Of a stretch of 64,000 nucleotides of DNA, positions 1-15,100 are shown in pieces. Origin of the DNA: Schistosoma mansoni (lineage: Eukaryota > Platyhelminthes > Trematoda > Strigeidida > Schistosomatidae); the NCBI RefSeq assembly GCF_000237925.1, contig NC_031497.1, forward strand, positions 19,335,705-19,399,704, read 5' to 3'. The position numbers and the translations under genes were made by a program. The notes under the pieces were generated by a model. That model was given only the letters and a program-made list of their open reading frames with translations. It ran no database searches and had not been told where the DNA came from. How positions within the stretch are numbered: the first letter of the stretch is position 1; each line of letters begins with the position of its first letter.

Positions 1-1190
1 ACACCAATTATTTCACGTCACTATCATGTTTATTGTGTACCTGAATATGTGTTTAGTAGTAGCGTAGCAGCTATCATAAATTTTCTCAGTGGTAATTTCA
101 GGTAAATTATATACATTAGATACGACTTTAGGTATTATTCACATGAAACTGAACTATCAGTAAAATTTTTAAAATAGTCACGCCGATTACGAATGATACT
201 AGTCCTAAATGGACCTCTCTGTGTTGTTTCTGAATGATCTCTAACTCATACACCACGGACAAGTTTTAATCTATGATCTTCGTGTAATCACTCTCGGTGC
301 TATTCAGCTAGCCAAAACAAAGGAGTAAGTTGGATGAGGTTCAAACCTGTGATGAACAATTAATTACAAGTCAATTGGTCTAACTATTAAACCACCACCT
401 CTCCACGGAAATGGTCCTGCCACCAAGTATGTCAGCAAAGAAAAATCCTTTTCATTTATCGTTTTATGCTACTGTTATATCAGGACAAAAAACAAACACG
501 TTACTTGGTAGGCATTGGGACTAGTGAGACCAGGGCGTAGTGATAGGAATGCGGTTGTATTCTCCCTCTCTTGTCGGATTATCTACCAGTTGACCTATTT
601 TACCAGTAGGACCAGTGACCTTGTAAATACCGAGTGACACTCTGTCCAATGAATAACAACCAAAACATTAATTCTGATTGACGCTCGAGCTCTTTCCAAC
701 TCAGTGTTCAGTTGGAAGATGAAGACTGAAAGCAGATCAGTTTTCTGTTATACTTGATTCGATTGTGACTTAAAAGTCATGCAATAATACGCCTAAAATG
801 TCTGACCACACAACAACACAATTGGGCCGTTACAATGTGTACATAACTTGTCCATAAGCGATGTAAAGTTGGGGTAATAGAGAAATCATTAGTTAATAAT
901 AGATCTGACAATGATCTATGGATCAAACGAAATCTTAGAAATCAAAGATTAACAACACAACAGCTTAACCATCTACTAATGATACAATTAAAAATATAAA
1001 TAATAGTTCTTTGTATGGTGGTCTCAAAAGTTGTGCCTCGGCACGAATCATCCTATTATTTATTGGTCTTACTAATTAGTCATAAGCATGTAGAATTATA
1101 GAAGTTTCTTTATCCTTCTGTCATTTGCCCGAATATTTTTCAAACTCATCCCTTTTTATTTTCTTTCTGTTCTATTTTATTTCTTTGAAG
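1..1190. other. Intron (DOCK gene) or upstream DNA, no gene seen
   Basis: AT-rich DNA with no reading frame I can support. It ends in a pyrimidine-rich tract and an AG at 1189-1190 that opens the first recognisable exon, so it is read as intron of the DOCK-family gene whose earlier exons lie beyond the left edge. Confidence 0.5.
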
Positions 1191-1525
1191 AAAGAACAAG
1201 CTATCTTGTATAGAACTATTGTTACAAATGAACATTCACGTTTACCATTTCGTTATTATTTAATTGAATTCTATGAACCAACAACATCCGCATTAATGAT
1301 GATAACAAATCGTAAATTAATCTATCGTACAACATCAGATTTAGGTGATGTATTAAACATGCTAACTGAACAATTTCCTGATGCAAAAATATTAAATCAA
1401 CCATTGACAACTACAAATCAGTCAACATTGAATACATTTTGTATATTTGCTAGTGGGAATTTAGAACCAGAACCTGAAGTACCGGAGCATTTGAACTCAC
1501 GTATTGTTGACACTAAAATTAAGAA
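1191..1525 (+). CDS. DOCK exon: DHR-2 segment (QFPDA motif)
   Basis: Opens in phase 0 after AG at 1189-1190 and encodes KEQAILYRTIV, then YYLIEFYEP and LTEQFPDAKIL. This follows the order of the DHR-2 stretch KEAxLYExIV, then YxxVGFYG, then FPNA in DOCK proteins. It ends before GTAAAT at 1526 with two bases of a split codon. The next exon I can recognise starts in phase 0, so the model is incomplete here. Confidence 0.72.
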
Positions 1526-4500
1526 GTAAATATTTTAACCTGGTTAAATTTATGCTTATTTACTTGGCGCTCAGACTCTGACACTTAGTATTGGTTTTAA
1601 ATAGTTGGGAGTAGTCGATTATAAACTCTGAATCTAGGTTTTGTGCTGATTGACACTCACCGGCAAGATGTACTTGTGGTCTTGAGATAACTGATGCTTC
1701 TTGGTGGATTTGAATCTGGTATCACACTTTCATGGTGTAAGATGTTACCGATGAGGTATTTAGGACACACTTCGTCCCCGACGTGACTGAAATATATGGA
1801 GGTGATCGATCACAGTGTTGTGCCCAATGTATTGTTTGTTAAACCCTTCTATATTGACCGGATCGCACAGAAAGCATGAGTTCTCTCAGGATTGTAGGTA
1901 CGTTTTACTGATAATGCCATCTATCATGAAACATTAATCCAAGGTTTCCTCCTTCATCCTAGAGTTTATGTTCACTTCGGGGCTCAAACGCAGCGCTGAT
2001 AACTTCAAACACCATCGCGTTATCCATTTAGCTACTGAGTTCAGATAAACACTAGCTATTGCAATTTTATTATTTATTTAATCGCATATATATTGGTACA
2101 AAGGGCACCGGACACATATGCGCCACACAAAATAATGAGAATGGGAGGAGAAGGAAGAAGATGTGTATATATAATAAAAGGAAAAAAAAGAGAAGAGTAA
2201 TTATGGAGGGAACTGAAATGTACAACCAGAAGAACTCTCTCAGTTAAGAAAGTGATAGCCACTCTTTATGAAGAAAGTAAAAGAAGGTTACAGCAGGCAC
2301 GCCACTGGCTTCTATTCTGAGCCATATCTGATAACGTCTCTAGCCACTGTGTTGCACCATCTCTCGGACCCCAGCCAGGGAGTTGTGAAGGACCAACAGA
2401 AGCTAGACCTTTGCAGCTTTCTTTCATGCCACGACACCATGCCATACACTGACCTCCTCTCCGCTTTTTCCAACCAGTCCCAGAGTCGGCAAATAATGCA
2501 CGACGTGGAATTCTCTGGGACGATATTCGTAAAACATGTCCAAGCCACCGAAGTCGGTGTTTCAAGATGGTGACGCCAATTGAATTATTGTCTCTACATA
2601 CGAACACACGATGCCGAACCTCTGCATTACTAACATGGTGTTGCCACTGGATGTCAGCAATCCTTCGGAGACAACGGTGATCGAACACAGAGAGACGTCT
2701 AACATCCTCAACTCGGAGAGGCCAGGTTTCACAAGCATAGAGCAAAACTGCTCTCACCGACCCATTGTAGATCCGACCTTTTACAACCAGGCTGACATCA
2801 CGAAGGCGCCAAAGATGGCGCAGATTGGCATAAGCCGCTCTGGCTTTCACTATACATGCATCGATGTCATCACTCACGCCACCACCAGCACTTATGTAGC
2901 TATCTAGATACACGAACTTCTCAACTACTTCAATCTGCTCACCATCTAGAGTGAGTACAGGATGAGAATCCTGCCATTCTTGTAGGAGTACTTTGCACTT
3001 TGAAGGTGCAAAGCACATGCCGTACCTGCGGACACTGATTGCCAACTGATTAAGTGCGGATTGAATGCCTTGGGCATTATCGCACAGTAAGACAATATCA
3101 TCCGCATACTCAAGGTCGAGAAGTCTTTCTCCAGGCAGCAGATCCACACTGCCATTACTTACATCCATCAGAGCTGTTTCCATAACATCATCGATGGCAA
3201 AGTTGAAGAGGAATGGTGAGATTGGGCAACCCTGCCTAACCCCACTGCTTGAATGGAACAATGGAGAAATGTGGTTGTATGCCCTCACTCTGCCTGAGGT
3301 GTTCGTATACAGGGCCTTTAAGATGTTAATGAACTTCTCAGGCACACCCTTCTTCAATAGACAATCCCAGAGAACAGTCCTGTCCAACGAATCGAAGGCA
3401 GCCCTGATATCAAGAAACACTACGATTGTTGGCCTGCGATAAGTATGACAGTGTTCTAACATTTGGCGGAGGGTGAAGATGTGATCAATGCATCCTCGAC
3501 CAGAATGAAAACCAGCCTGCTCCTCGCGAGTCAATCGTTCTCGGGTTTTAAACAACTTACGAAGAATGATAGAAGCCAATAGTTTGGACACAATCGGGAG
3601 TAGACTTATCCCCCGATAGTTATTACAGGAACAACGTGAACCCTTTTTAAAGATAGGGACGACTATCGACTCATTCCATGATGTTGGAACACTTTCTAGC
3701 TCCCAAACCTTTGCAAACAACACAGTCAGTTCCTTAGCCAGAAAGTCACCACCATCTTTAAAAAGAGCCGGAGGTAAGTCATCTGGGCCCGGTGATTTGT
3801 AGCGTTTCAAGAGTTGGAGTTCCTTGCGGACTTCCGCCTCGTTTGGTGGATCAGTCGTCACCGGCCATGGGGGGCATGACAAACTGGTTGATGTTGCCGG
3901 AGCAGCGGGCCAGTTGAACTGCCCTTCGAAAAATTCTGCCCATCGTCCAAGACGTCGAGAGATGTTAGTGATTGGCATCCTGTCATCCTCGTAGACTGTT
4001 TCACTCACACCAGACTTCTTGCTGCCAGTGGCTCGGATGAGTTGGAAGAGCTTCCGGCAGTTACCAGATGCAGCTGCTGCTTCCATCTCATTAGCACGCT
4101 CCGACCACTAGGCTTCTCGGTTCTTGCTTTCACAAGCCTTTTCAATGTGGAAATTATTATTTTGTTTTCCTTATTGTGGGTTTTGATTTTTTTCACATTT
4201 AGTTACTATTCCAAAAATCGTGTGAAGTACTTTTTGAGGCATAGACCGTTGCAACCTACTGAGGTTAGTTTTAATGATACAGTGTTTTTTTAACCTAAGG
4301 TAACTTTTGCTTACTCACCCAGTTTATTTTTAACTAGAACACTTTTAATTTACAGCGAATTTAGTTAAAGGGTTTTTATGGATAGATGGTGGGGGAGATT
4401 TGTAGCTCAGGTGAATGAGTTTGGTCGGGTCTCGTTCTCTGAGTTAGACGGTTCAATCGTGAATTTTTCATTATTCTTTTAAACGACATTATCTCCAGCT

Positions 4501-7500
4501 TGGCTTGATTTGTACTTGATATTTTTCACAAATTGATGTCAATTGGATTATCTATGGAATCCAGGGTGTAATAAATATCTGTTTTCTGCTAGCATAGAGC
4601 TCAATATTGCGCATGTATGACTTTACCAGGGATCTGATCCAGGATGTTCAGGTCTCATTGCAAACTACTGGGTCGAAGTTCAATAGTACGATTTTAACCT
4701 TAATCAATTTCTTATGTACTATGACGAGCACGCACTACCATTGGTATCAATTGTCCAGGACTTCCTGATTTTTAATGACAAATCAACTAGGGTCTATTTT
4801 TACGTAAATACTACATACAGACTTATAAGATATATTCATAATAGCACTTAGGAAGGTTTTTGGTGCAGTCGTTTCGACTATTTCATTAGGTACACGCATA
4901 TCTCGTAGATATCATATCGGTCTCATTGGATGATGACTTTTTTATGACACAAATCATTGAACTTGGCATGTACTAAGTGACCTGAAAGAAAGTCTTTTGT
5001 TTAATCCCTGACGGGGTCATGAATATGCAGTACTAAAAGTTTTAGAAACTGGAACTATAAATCTGTTCGGTATTGTTTATTTTTAATAGTTTCCTCAGTA
5101 AATTTACCTGTTAACTATGTTTTACGCAATAACAAGTAATGACTTACGATAAATCACTTCATTAGATTTAATCATGATATAAACAACGATTCATGCAGAA
5201 AAATGAAGTTTGGTATTTATCTTTACTATTGAAAGTAGTTTTCATTAAAAACAATTAATTTTTTTTGGAGAATCACTGATAGTCAGAAAATACTAGACAA
5301 TGATTTCATTGTGACTAGCTGTGAGGTTTGGAATGTGCGTTCTATTCACAATTTATTGGGTGGATGTACCTTTCATTCCAGCCTCGATTTTCACGTTGAG
5401 ATCTTTACTTAATCCCTGTTGAACAATTTAGTGACACAGTAGTTCTAAGCGGACCAGACCGTTGCTGCTGCTACCCTGACGTGGTGGTTGAGCTTGCCTA
5501 TCATGATGAAACAATCCAGCTATACTGACTGGAACAATCGTTCCTCAAGGTCATATCATGCCAGACAGGTCGGTTGAAGAGCGGTAAGACTAAAAGCAGT
5601 AAACCCAATCTCCGAAGGCAAAGTCATGCTGCTGACTGTACAGAGGTGTGACGGCAGTAAGATGTTTCCTTCAGACAACCAGCATAACAGTGATGCTGTC
5701 TTCACACAAGGAGAGGTGGGGTTAGAAAATGTCGACCCTAAAAATGCACACCTCGCCTTATCCCACGGATATCCGGTGGTAAGTTCTCAACAAGTATGAA
5801 GCTAACACGAAAACTACTCACAAAACGGTCGTGTGTGACCGACCTCAAGCAGTTGTCCCTTGGGCACTGCGGTCACGCTCTCAGGTCACTAAGACCACTT
5901 CTAATTCAATTTCCTTTTCAGGTACCTCTAGAAGAACCCTCCCACGGTGTAGGCAACCGGGAAGTGATAACCGCCCTCATACCTGTAACAGCATTCAAGA
6001 TCACTGTATTCATAACCAATCTCCTTCTTCGATTCCTATTATTCCTATTATTATTAGTGAATGTTTATCGACTCAGATGATCTGGACATGTATTACGTAT
6101 CCTCCTTCATCGACTACCACTACACGCGATAAATAACTCACATGGGATTAGGTTGTAAGGAATGTATAGACTTGCAAGTTAATAAATGACCTTAGATCAT
6201 GACAACAAGAACTATTGAGCTGAGTCATATAGGTAGGTGTTCATTACCTAGCTGTGGTCTGCGTGAATATCGTAGCTAATAGTTTAAAACTTGAGGTTGC
6301 ATTACTCGAAATTCTTCGGAATGGCGCAGTTGTATTCACTCTTTGTCTTCTCTTAGATCCTAAGTTTCTAAGTTCCTCATGATGTTTTCATTATTTCACT
6401 AATTTATATTTTCTTCTCGAATTATATCCTGAATGCCCAATCTTTTGTATTACCATTAATACTGTTACTAATTGTACTTTTCTGAGATTTTTCCCAATAA
6501 TTGCATCTCGCTATGCATAAAGGGTTTACCAACTTAAACTATACATAATTCTACGTTGGATTTGATTCAGCGACTGACTGGTATTGGAAAAGTTGATTTA
6601 CTTATTAAAAAATCTCAGTTTAACTCATTTATTTATATTGTTTCGATTTTAATTTTTCTTAATTCCAGAAAAAAGATGGTCGTCTTGTCACTAATACAGA
6701 AGAAACTCGTTATTGTATTGCAGAGCCAATGCCAAATATCATTCCCATTATGCCAGTAGATAGAGTGGAAATTGTAAGTTAATTAGTTCTCTTGCCCGTA
6801 AAAAAAGTTTATATCATGAGATATGAAAGCAATTGTAGAAAGATTGTTAACTGTATAACACGGAATAGTTGTTTATCCTTATTATTTAGGGACTCTATTG
6901 TGAGTATGTATGATTATGTCCTGGGTCGAACCTATGACCTTATCTCATAGTAACCATACTTTCTGTAGATTCCTATATTTTTCACAACGGTTATAAACCC
7001 ATAAGTTCTCTCAAGATTACAAGTACATTTCGCCAACAAGTATCAAATAGTACAAAACCTAGATCCAGGGTTTCTTATCGACTACCTTCAATCGCTACCT
7101 TGTGGGAGCACGTTTTACACATTGTTTTCTTTAAATCCTATAAAATTTATATCAAATCAGTATCATTTAATTTTTGTATTCTCCTACTCTCCTTTTTTGC
7201 ATACTTCTTGGAATAATTGACATTTAGCGTATGTTAAGTCAAACAGAGTGGGCTAATAAACAAATTCAAGGGATCATACAAGCGTTACATGCTGACTTAA
7301 TCTCAGCCAAATCACAAGAGGCTAATCTATCTCAATATATTGGTAAACTTGTCTCATCTATTCAGTCACCTGTTAGTGGCGGTGTGCCGAAATTAGTGGT
7401 AAGTTCTTTTAGATTATGTGTGTTTTATTTGAAGAAAATATATTTACTTACTTAGAATCTGGTCGTTTGATAATGCATATTTAGCGATTAGACTGTATAT

Positions 7501-9063
7501 GTTTGAAGTTTATGTGATTTGAATTTTTCCGTTTACTGGACATAATTAAACCTCAACAGACGTAAAATTTCATTGCTTTAACAGATAACATTATCTTATT
7601 GAATTATCCACTTGTATATGGCTTATTTTCACCATTTTAAGAACAATAATTATAACTGTAGAGTTGGATAATGAAGTTTATTGAAAATAATTGTTCGTTC
7701 CAATATTCTTTCTTCTGTTTATATCGAGTAGTATGAATCTATTATGGGATGAGAACAACTAAAAGTCACCCGTCAATCAGTTACAAACAAAATAAGATCT
7801 AGCATATTTACATATTAATCCTCTTCAAATAGCTACTACACTTCACGTCATAATATTAAATAGAAATAAAAATTATGAAGAGCAAATAAATCAAAATAAT
7901 ACTAGGATTAGTAGCGGTAGTGTAGTGAACGCTACTCACAAGAATGCCAGCAATTTGTGTATAGCGCAACGTTGCAAAGCTTGTCAGACGGAATGAAGAG
8001 TTTTAATGCATTAAAAGCACATCGTTGTCATAAGGCTTGGAGACCAGACGAGAAGACAGTTCAGATGGCAGAACACACCGAAAAATGCAAATGCACGATT
8101 CAAGGCTACGTGTATGTATTATGTAACTACTTTGTAACTTCTCGCAATATACATGCATTCCTACTGCCCATTGTCTTGTTTTACAGTAATAAGGTATCAG
8201 TGATAGTAAAAGACTAGACATTCTAGAACAGATATATTGTTATTGATAAGGGTTTGATGCTCAAGATTGAAATTTTATCAGTCTTTGTTCAGTGAATTGA
8301 TTCGATATAACCATTTTGTTGTAACGTATCTATCGATATCGACACTAAGGTATAAGCACATTCAGTTAATCAGTTTCGAATTGGCCAAAATAGGCATCGT
8401 CGATTTTATTGACAGTCACAATCAACCTATTCTATAAATCGAGATAAAAAAAATAATGTTAAAACGTTAAATGAATACATTCATATCGGCACGCCAAATT
8501 TCAAGTCATAACATTTAAAGTTCATCTGTGTGCAACGTTGGGTTAGTGGTTAAAGCGTTCAATCTCCAATCACCCTACTTCACTTGCTTCGCTCTGAGTA
8601 ACCCGTTAGTATTACTTTTTAATGAATAGTCACGAATCATGAAGTTCTTCTGCAACCATCAATTATAACCGTCTCATGCTGAGGATTTCTAACAAGTGAT
8701 TTGAAACTCATAGAGTAGTGATTCAGTTCAAAAATTAAGGATCTTGTCGACTGATGTAATGTTCTGTGTATGCAGTTTATGAAACAAAAAGGTCATATTG
8801 TAGTGGACGAACACTATTGTGGGGAAGTCCGATTTATTATTTATTGGGAAGTTACAGAATGTCTTCGTTAAGTATGAAAACCATATATTAAATACACTAT
8901 TTGCACATCTTCCATCAATTATCTCTTACAAACTTCCTCATTCCTTCCTTCCTGTTCTGATTACAATTACTCCCTGTTCACATTTTTATTCTCTTCAATC
9001 CGATCTCAATCTCATGCTTCCAGACACTCCACTTCTAGTTGATGTTACATACTACTTACATCG

Positions 9064-9107
<44 letters not shown>

Positions 9108-12100
9108 GATGTGTGAAGACCGTAACTAACTGGATGGTTTGAACTATACAGTAATGTGGGAAAATGTAGACCAAGTTGATTGTATAGGATTCTTAAAATT
9201 CATCATAATGCCACTGAATGTATTCATTTTTCATCTTTTTTAGTCCTTCACATTTTATTAGCTTATACCCACTTTTCTCTTCAATTCTACAGTAATTTTT
9301 ACGCTTTTTATCTCTTATAAATTTTTCCACATTCAGCAATTTTCTGTATATGCATCACTATTATCACTTGATAACTTTTTAAGAGTTACTTCGATAATTG
9401 TATCTCTCTGTGTCAATGTTACATGGGAACTTGAACCGATATATGCTTATGCCAAGTCCTACGTTCCATATTATTGACTGACTATTTTTATTCAGTTTGA
9501 TAAAATTAAAATTTTTACCTGGTTTTTTTCCTCGATGTTCTAAACTATCATTTTTGTTTGTTTTTTCCTGCTTATCATTTAATACTTCAAATCAGTCATA
9601 CTATTTGCGAGTTAAGTAAGAGACTAGAAAGTTTTTTATATTCATTATTGTTCTTGAGAGTAATAATTTGTATCTTTTCCACTGTCAAATCAGTTTATAT
9701 TCTGTAACCAGTGTTCCAATTTGATGTGATGCTCTTTTAAAAGTTTCATGAACAGTTATTAAGTAGTTGTATTTCTTTATATGCTATATATAGTCAGTCA
9801 CTCTATTACTAATTTTTTCTACTGCTTCTACTGTTCTGGGATTTTATCTGACTCAGCTAATGTTAGTGTGTGGCAACCTTAACTAGTCACCCAGTTGCAA
9901 CGTAGAGCCTGCACGTATGTTCATAGATTCACGTTGCCATACCCCGTAAGCACTGTGAGATGAAGTTTTCAGATCAACTCCCAAAATAGTCGAGGCCGTA
10001 ACAGTATAATTGGTAATAGGAAAGATTTAGCATCGAAGATGCGACTCGAAAAGAAAATACAAAATAATGAAATAAAAACAAAAAAACAGTTATGAGGAAT
10101 TTAGAATTTCAGAATTTAGGGGAAGACAAAGAACAGATGCACCTGCGCTATTACAAACGATTTTGAGCCATATCATTCAAAGTTTCTAACCATTGGTTAC
10201 GATAATAATGCGGAACCCAGCCAGGTAGTCTACACTTATCAACATAGCTAATTCCAATTGTTACTGACTTCATCAACTGATGCCATGTTTTGGTTTGGTC
10301 GAAACACGTGTCAGATTCTATTTCGCATATAAACTGACAAGCTGACTGATGAATTATTTGGTTGACAAGTAATTGAAACCGATAATTATTAAGAAATCCT
10401 TACTATTCGTAAGAATAAATGACGGAATTTTTACAATGATATTTGTGATTTGTCCTCCATTGATGGTGATAATGTCTGACTTTTACCATTCTGTAATCTC
10501 ATAGAGAGTTACGATACATCTATTTATAAGGAATATTTCAGTAGATAAATACTTTACTATAAATTACAAATTTATTTGAGCTCTTTCTAAGCCACTTATG
10601 GTGTAATAAAGTTTCTACTTTGACAATATTTCGTATCCCCGTTAAGCGAACATCTAAGATTACATTCTAATACTTTTTCAAAAAATGTACTGTATTAAGT
10701 AATCGGGAAATTACTTCACAAATCACCAGTATTAATGTGATAATTACGTTTATTTAATCTTTATTAGTTTTGCCAATTATTTATATAGGTAGACCATATT
10801 GTGACATTCTTATATAGTTAACTGACTCTCGTTGTAATATAATAAACGATATATGGATAACTGACTTCTTCTTATCCAGTACAGTTTGTTTCTATTGATC
10901 ATTCAACTGTTGTTGGGATGTAGAGCAAATAAGACTGGCATCATCATCTGTGTGCTTTTTTTAAAATCAATGAATCTATTTCCGAGACTTTTCCGATCTT
11001 TTTTACACACTCACACACACAAACCGACAAACAGAAAATGCATATCACTTATTAGAGGATGAAATAGATTTTGCAACTTTTTACCACTTCCATCTCGTCA
11101 TCATCAGCATTTCTATTTTCATACTTATTATTTTTAATATCTTTTTTAGAAAGACGTTGAACTATCCGATGATCCACGACAAGAAAAGTGTTTCTCTCAA
11201 TTGGCTGACAGTGTTTTGGAATTATTGGAATTACAGTTAACGTTTTTGAAATTTTGGTATGTAAATGATCCACCACCACCGCCTCCGGCATCTCATCGTT
11301 CAGCTGCTATGCATAATGTTGATATGGTTGGTAATGTAAGCAGTTCAACTGTTGGAGGAACTATGGGTAGTGGTAATTATCTTTTGCATGAAATGATCGG
11401 TTACTATGAAGTACTGGTTCGTGATATGAGTAGAAAGTTTGGCTTTTCTGTTGATCATTTAAATGCAGATCACCTTCGTTATGGTCCAATATCTACAGAT
11501 CGTCAAAATAATATTATTAATTCTACTAGTAGTGTTAATACTAATTTATTATCACCACTTCGTCGTAATTCACGTTCATCACAAAAGTAAGTTGTATGTT
11601 TCATTTTATTTATTAAACTTCTTATTCCTAGAAATTAATTTAGTGAAGGGATTTAGTTGAAGTTTAGTAAGTCCGTGACACAATCGATTAGTCATCTGTA
11701 ATCAATTTTGACCTGAGTTAAATATTCTTTAACCTAGGCTCCTACACCACATCTGTATGAGGAGATGAAATTGACAAGATAAACAATAAAATAATCGTTT
11801 TAGTAATGGTAATGAAAAAGATTAAACATTGAGATTAGTGTTCGAAAGTACTGAATGAGAAGCTATGTTTGATGGAATAATAAAATTCAATATCTGGAGG
11901 AAGACAAAGAGTGAATGCATCTGAACCACTTTGACCGATTCTAAGGCCATGTCACTCAATGTCTTCAACCATTGATCTTTATTATGGTGCGAACCCTAAC
12001 CAGGTAGTATGTACCTACCAACATGGCTCAGACCAACAGTTAATTACTCCGTGGATTGGTTCTACGTTTTGGCTTGCTCACTCCTAACTTTTTTTCAACC

Positions 12101-15100
12101 TACTACTACACCGCCCTTGAGAGTTAGGCGGTGGGCGGGCGTACATAACACATATATCAATCACTTCGGTTGATTGAGATTCACGAATTCACTAAACAGT
12201 TCCTATCTTTTTCAAATATTGTACGAATAACCATAGCATTGCTTACTTGCTCGTTCCACGATGCCCAAGTAATTCTTTGAAATTACTGATGATTAAACAC
12301 GTACAACCTACACATATCTCCTACTTTCAGAGACTATGTTTCACATCCATAGAACAATACACAATGAACTTACCATTCAATTTACTCGCCACTTGGTTGG
12401 CAGATAGACGTCATCTACACCACAGGCGATTGAAGTTAGTTTAATTAGACACCAATTCAACAGTGCTGATATGACTTCCAGTATAAGTAAAGTGGTCTAT
12501 ATGTTCAACTACTTTACTCATTATTATCAGTTTAGATGATGATATAAACCAGTTCGAAACAATGTTTTGCATTTAGATGGAGCGAAACTCTTTCCAAACA
12601 TTCTCTCATTGTTACCCAATGTAATCAAAAGACTCTACATTATGTTACAGTATTTATCAAATAGGATTCTTTGGTTTATCGATTTTATCGGTGTCACTAA
12701 TGATTCCTTGAATCCTAATCATTTGAGATTGTCCACATATTTTAATCTTCAACAAATATTGTCTACTAAACCATCCTATAGTCACTTACGAATTCTTGTG
12801 CGGAGCAAGGAGGTTATGAAGTGATGAACTGTAATGAGTTCAATAGATATATATTCTTGTTAAATCTTAACTTGCTTACTTCTTTATTCTTATCAAAAAA
12901 CATGTATATTCTTAAACCATATCGTTTACACGCTCCAAGTCGATAGGACAACCCTTTAGCTAAATTAATCAACAGGTGAATATATATAATTCCATGAGTA
13001 TATTAATACTGAAATTGACTAGACTTTCTTGCAATAGATATCATTATCAACACTACTTGCTATTATCTTCACATGTAATGTCTCTTCACTAAAACTCCAG
13101 AGACTTTTAGTTTGAGTATTGGGACCCGTTAATAGCATAGCATGATATATTTCTTAGGGTTACTATTTTTTTCAGACTATAGGACACAACTTCCTGATGC
13201 TTGGAATTATATACCGCCTTTAAGTTAAAAAAATATCAAAGCTTATAGTACCAGTAAACATTCTTATGTTCTAGTTATTCATTATTAATTATTATATATT
13301 CTCTTAATTACTATATCGGTCAAGTTTAATCTTAGTAAACTGTCGAGACTTGTTCAATTCTAGGAAATTGAACTATATATTCGTAGATTCGTTGAACTTC
13401 TGCCCTTCCATATGTTTTATTCGTCTGCTTCACCATACTATGACGTTTACGGTTAATAAAATAGCCAGCCATAATCTATATCAGACCCTGATAATTTTTA
13501 CTATTTACTGATGATAATTGCTTGCTCATCAGTACATACATACAAGTCAATCTGCTACAGAATCTACGAAAAATGTTTTGCTATCTTTCCTTGCCTTATT
13601 TTCGACAATTGATCTCTAAAATCATGTACCAAGTACAAGTCTACATGTTTAACTTTAAAATTACGTATTGTATTCGAGTCCTAGTAATACTACTTACTAC
13701 TCAACAGTTCAAATAAAAATTAATGTAGTTTAAGGTTTAAATCTACGACCCAATAGTTTGAAAAACGGGTACTTCACTACTCATTTACCAATCGCTCCAC
13801 TTTACTTTCTATACCATTCGATTCGCTTTCTCCAAGCTATGTTTAGATTTCTGATTATTTCGATGATCAATAGCTTTACTATATAGGTGATATATTGCAT
13901 GAAACTCTTAGTGTAGGCAAGAGATAACATTTTCATCCTTTAACTTCTGAGGTGTTGGTGTTTTACCAGAAGATTCATTTGTTGACTTGGAATACGCAGA
14001 TGATATAGTTCTGTTTGGTGAAGACGCTGAAGAAAATCCAGTCTTTTGACTGACAAAAATACAAGCATGTCTGAGATACGATTATCTCCCTCTAAATGTA
14101 AAACGTTTCTAGAGGATTAGCTTGCGTCAGCACCAGGATTAATGGTAGGAAGTGAAGTATTTGGACGCGCCAGCCTCTTTACTTATCTTAGGAGTCTCAT
14201 CAGTCCTGATGATCTAGTGTCTAACAAAATCTCAGTATGGACTCAGAAGGTTGAACTTCAGAATTCTCCATAATCTTTTTGTCTCACTAATTTATATTTT
14301 CTTTTCGAGTCTTATCTTCGATATCTAGTATTTTTAATTACTACTGATACTTATACTACTCTGGGATTAGACCTGACAATTTGGTCTCTTAGTGCTAATG
14401 AGGTATGGCAACTAGGATCGTTGTAAATACGTACAGGTTCTATGTTGCGACTGTCTGACTGACTCATATATTCACAGTTTGAGGGTTATATTAAATATTA
14501 GTTTAATTTAATAGTAATGCGAGTTATATCTTTATGTAAATCGTGTATTTAGCATTGTGAATACTGGTGTTGCAACAATCGCTCAATCAACTGTCCCAAG
14601 AATTTTCTCGAAACCTGATCATTCTGGATCTGATCATGGGTCGTCGATTCGTTCGTTGCAAAGATCTTTCCAAACGGTAACTTTAATCTATGTATTAGTA
14701 TCATTATTTTCACTGTAACATTCTCCATATAATCATACTACTCTTTGAAAGTTCGTTTTACTTAGATCGTTTTTAATCTGTAAAAATATACATCATAAAC
14801 TAATGTATTTAAACTGAACAACGTATACGAAGTCAGATTTTAATTATGAACGTGTTTATTTGAATCTTTGATTTGTTCAATTTTATGTAAATGGATTCGG
14901 TTGAAGTCATTAGTCCCGAATCCAATGACTAAATGATATAATCGTTACCACAACTCTTTAAAGTCTGCTATATTCGGTAAAGTGTGTATGTGGATGGGTT
15001 GTAGGTATAGATTGTTAAATGGTTTTATATTAGTACTAAACAGCTGTTTAATACTCTGTGTTTGTCAATAATTTTACTTCGTGGATCAGTTGAAGTTAGA

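Larger units (their letters stand above)
1526..6668 (+). other. DOCK intron(s), rich in retroelement debris
   Basis: This 5.1-kb interval separates two DOCK exons whose phases do not match, so a small unseen exon probably lies inside. It holds a truncated non-LTR retrotransposon on the minus strand, a low-confidence retroposon segment near 5.45-6.08 kb, a 3'-end RTE fragment at 6.32-6.49 kb, and a possible tRNA-like relic near 4,396-4,460. Confidence 0.6.
7399..11149 (+). other. DOCK intron with RTE fragments and (TA)n
   Basis: No further exon is needed: phases 0 and 0 match across this intron. Contents are a (TA)n tract, three 3'-end RTE fragments (two plus, one minus) and otherwise featureless AT-rich DNA. 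Confidence 0.6.

Noticed and set aside
2268-3442. Plus-strand frames over the RT gene
   Set aside because: Antisense shadows of the minus-strand reverse transcriptase; the same applies to plus-strand frames at 23,606-24,506.
7957-8217. Cys/His-containing 86-codon frame that could suggest a zinc finger
   Set aside because: Cys and His spacing fits no known finger and the DOCK exons on both sides already join in phase, so no exon is needed here.
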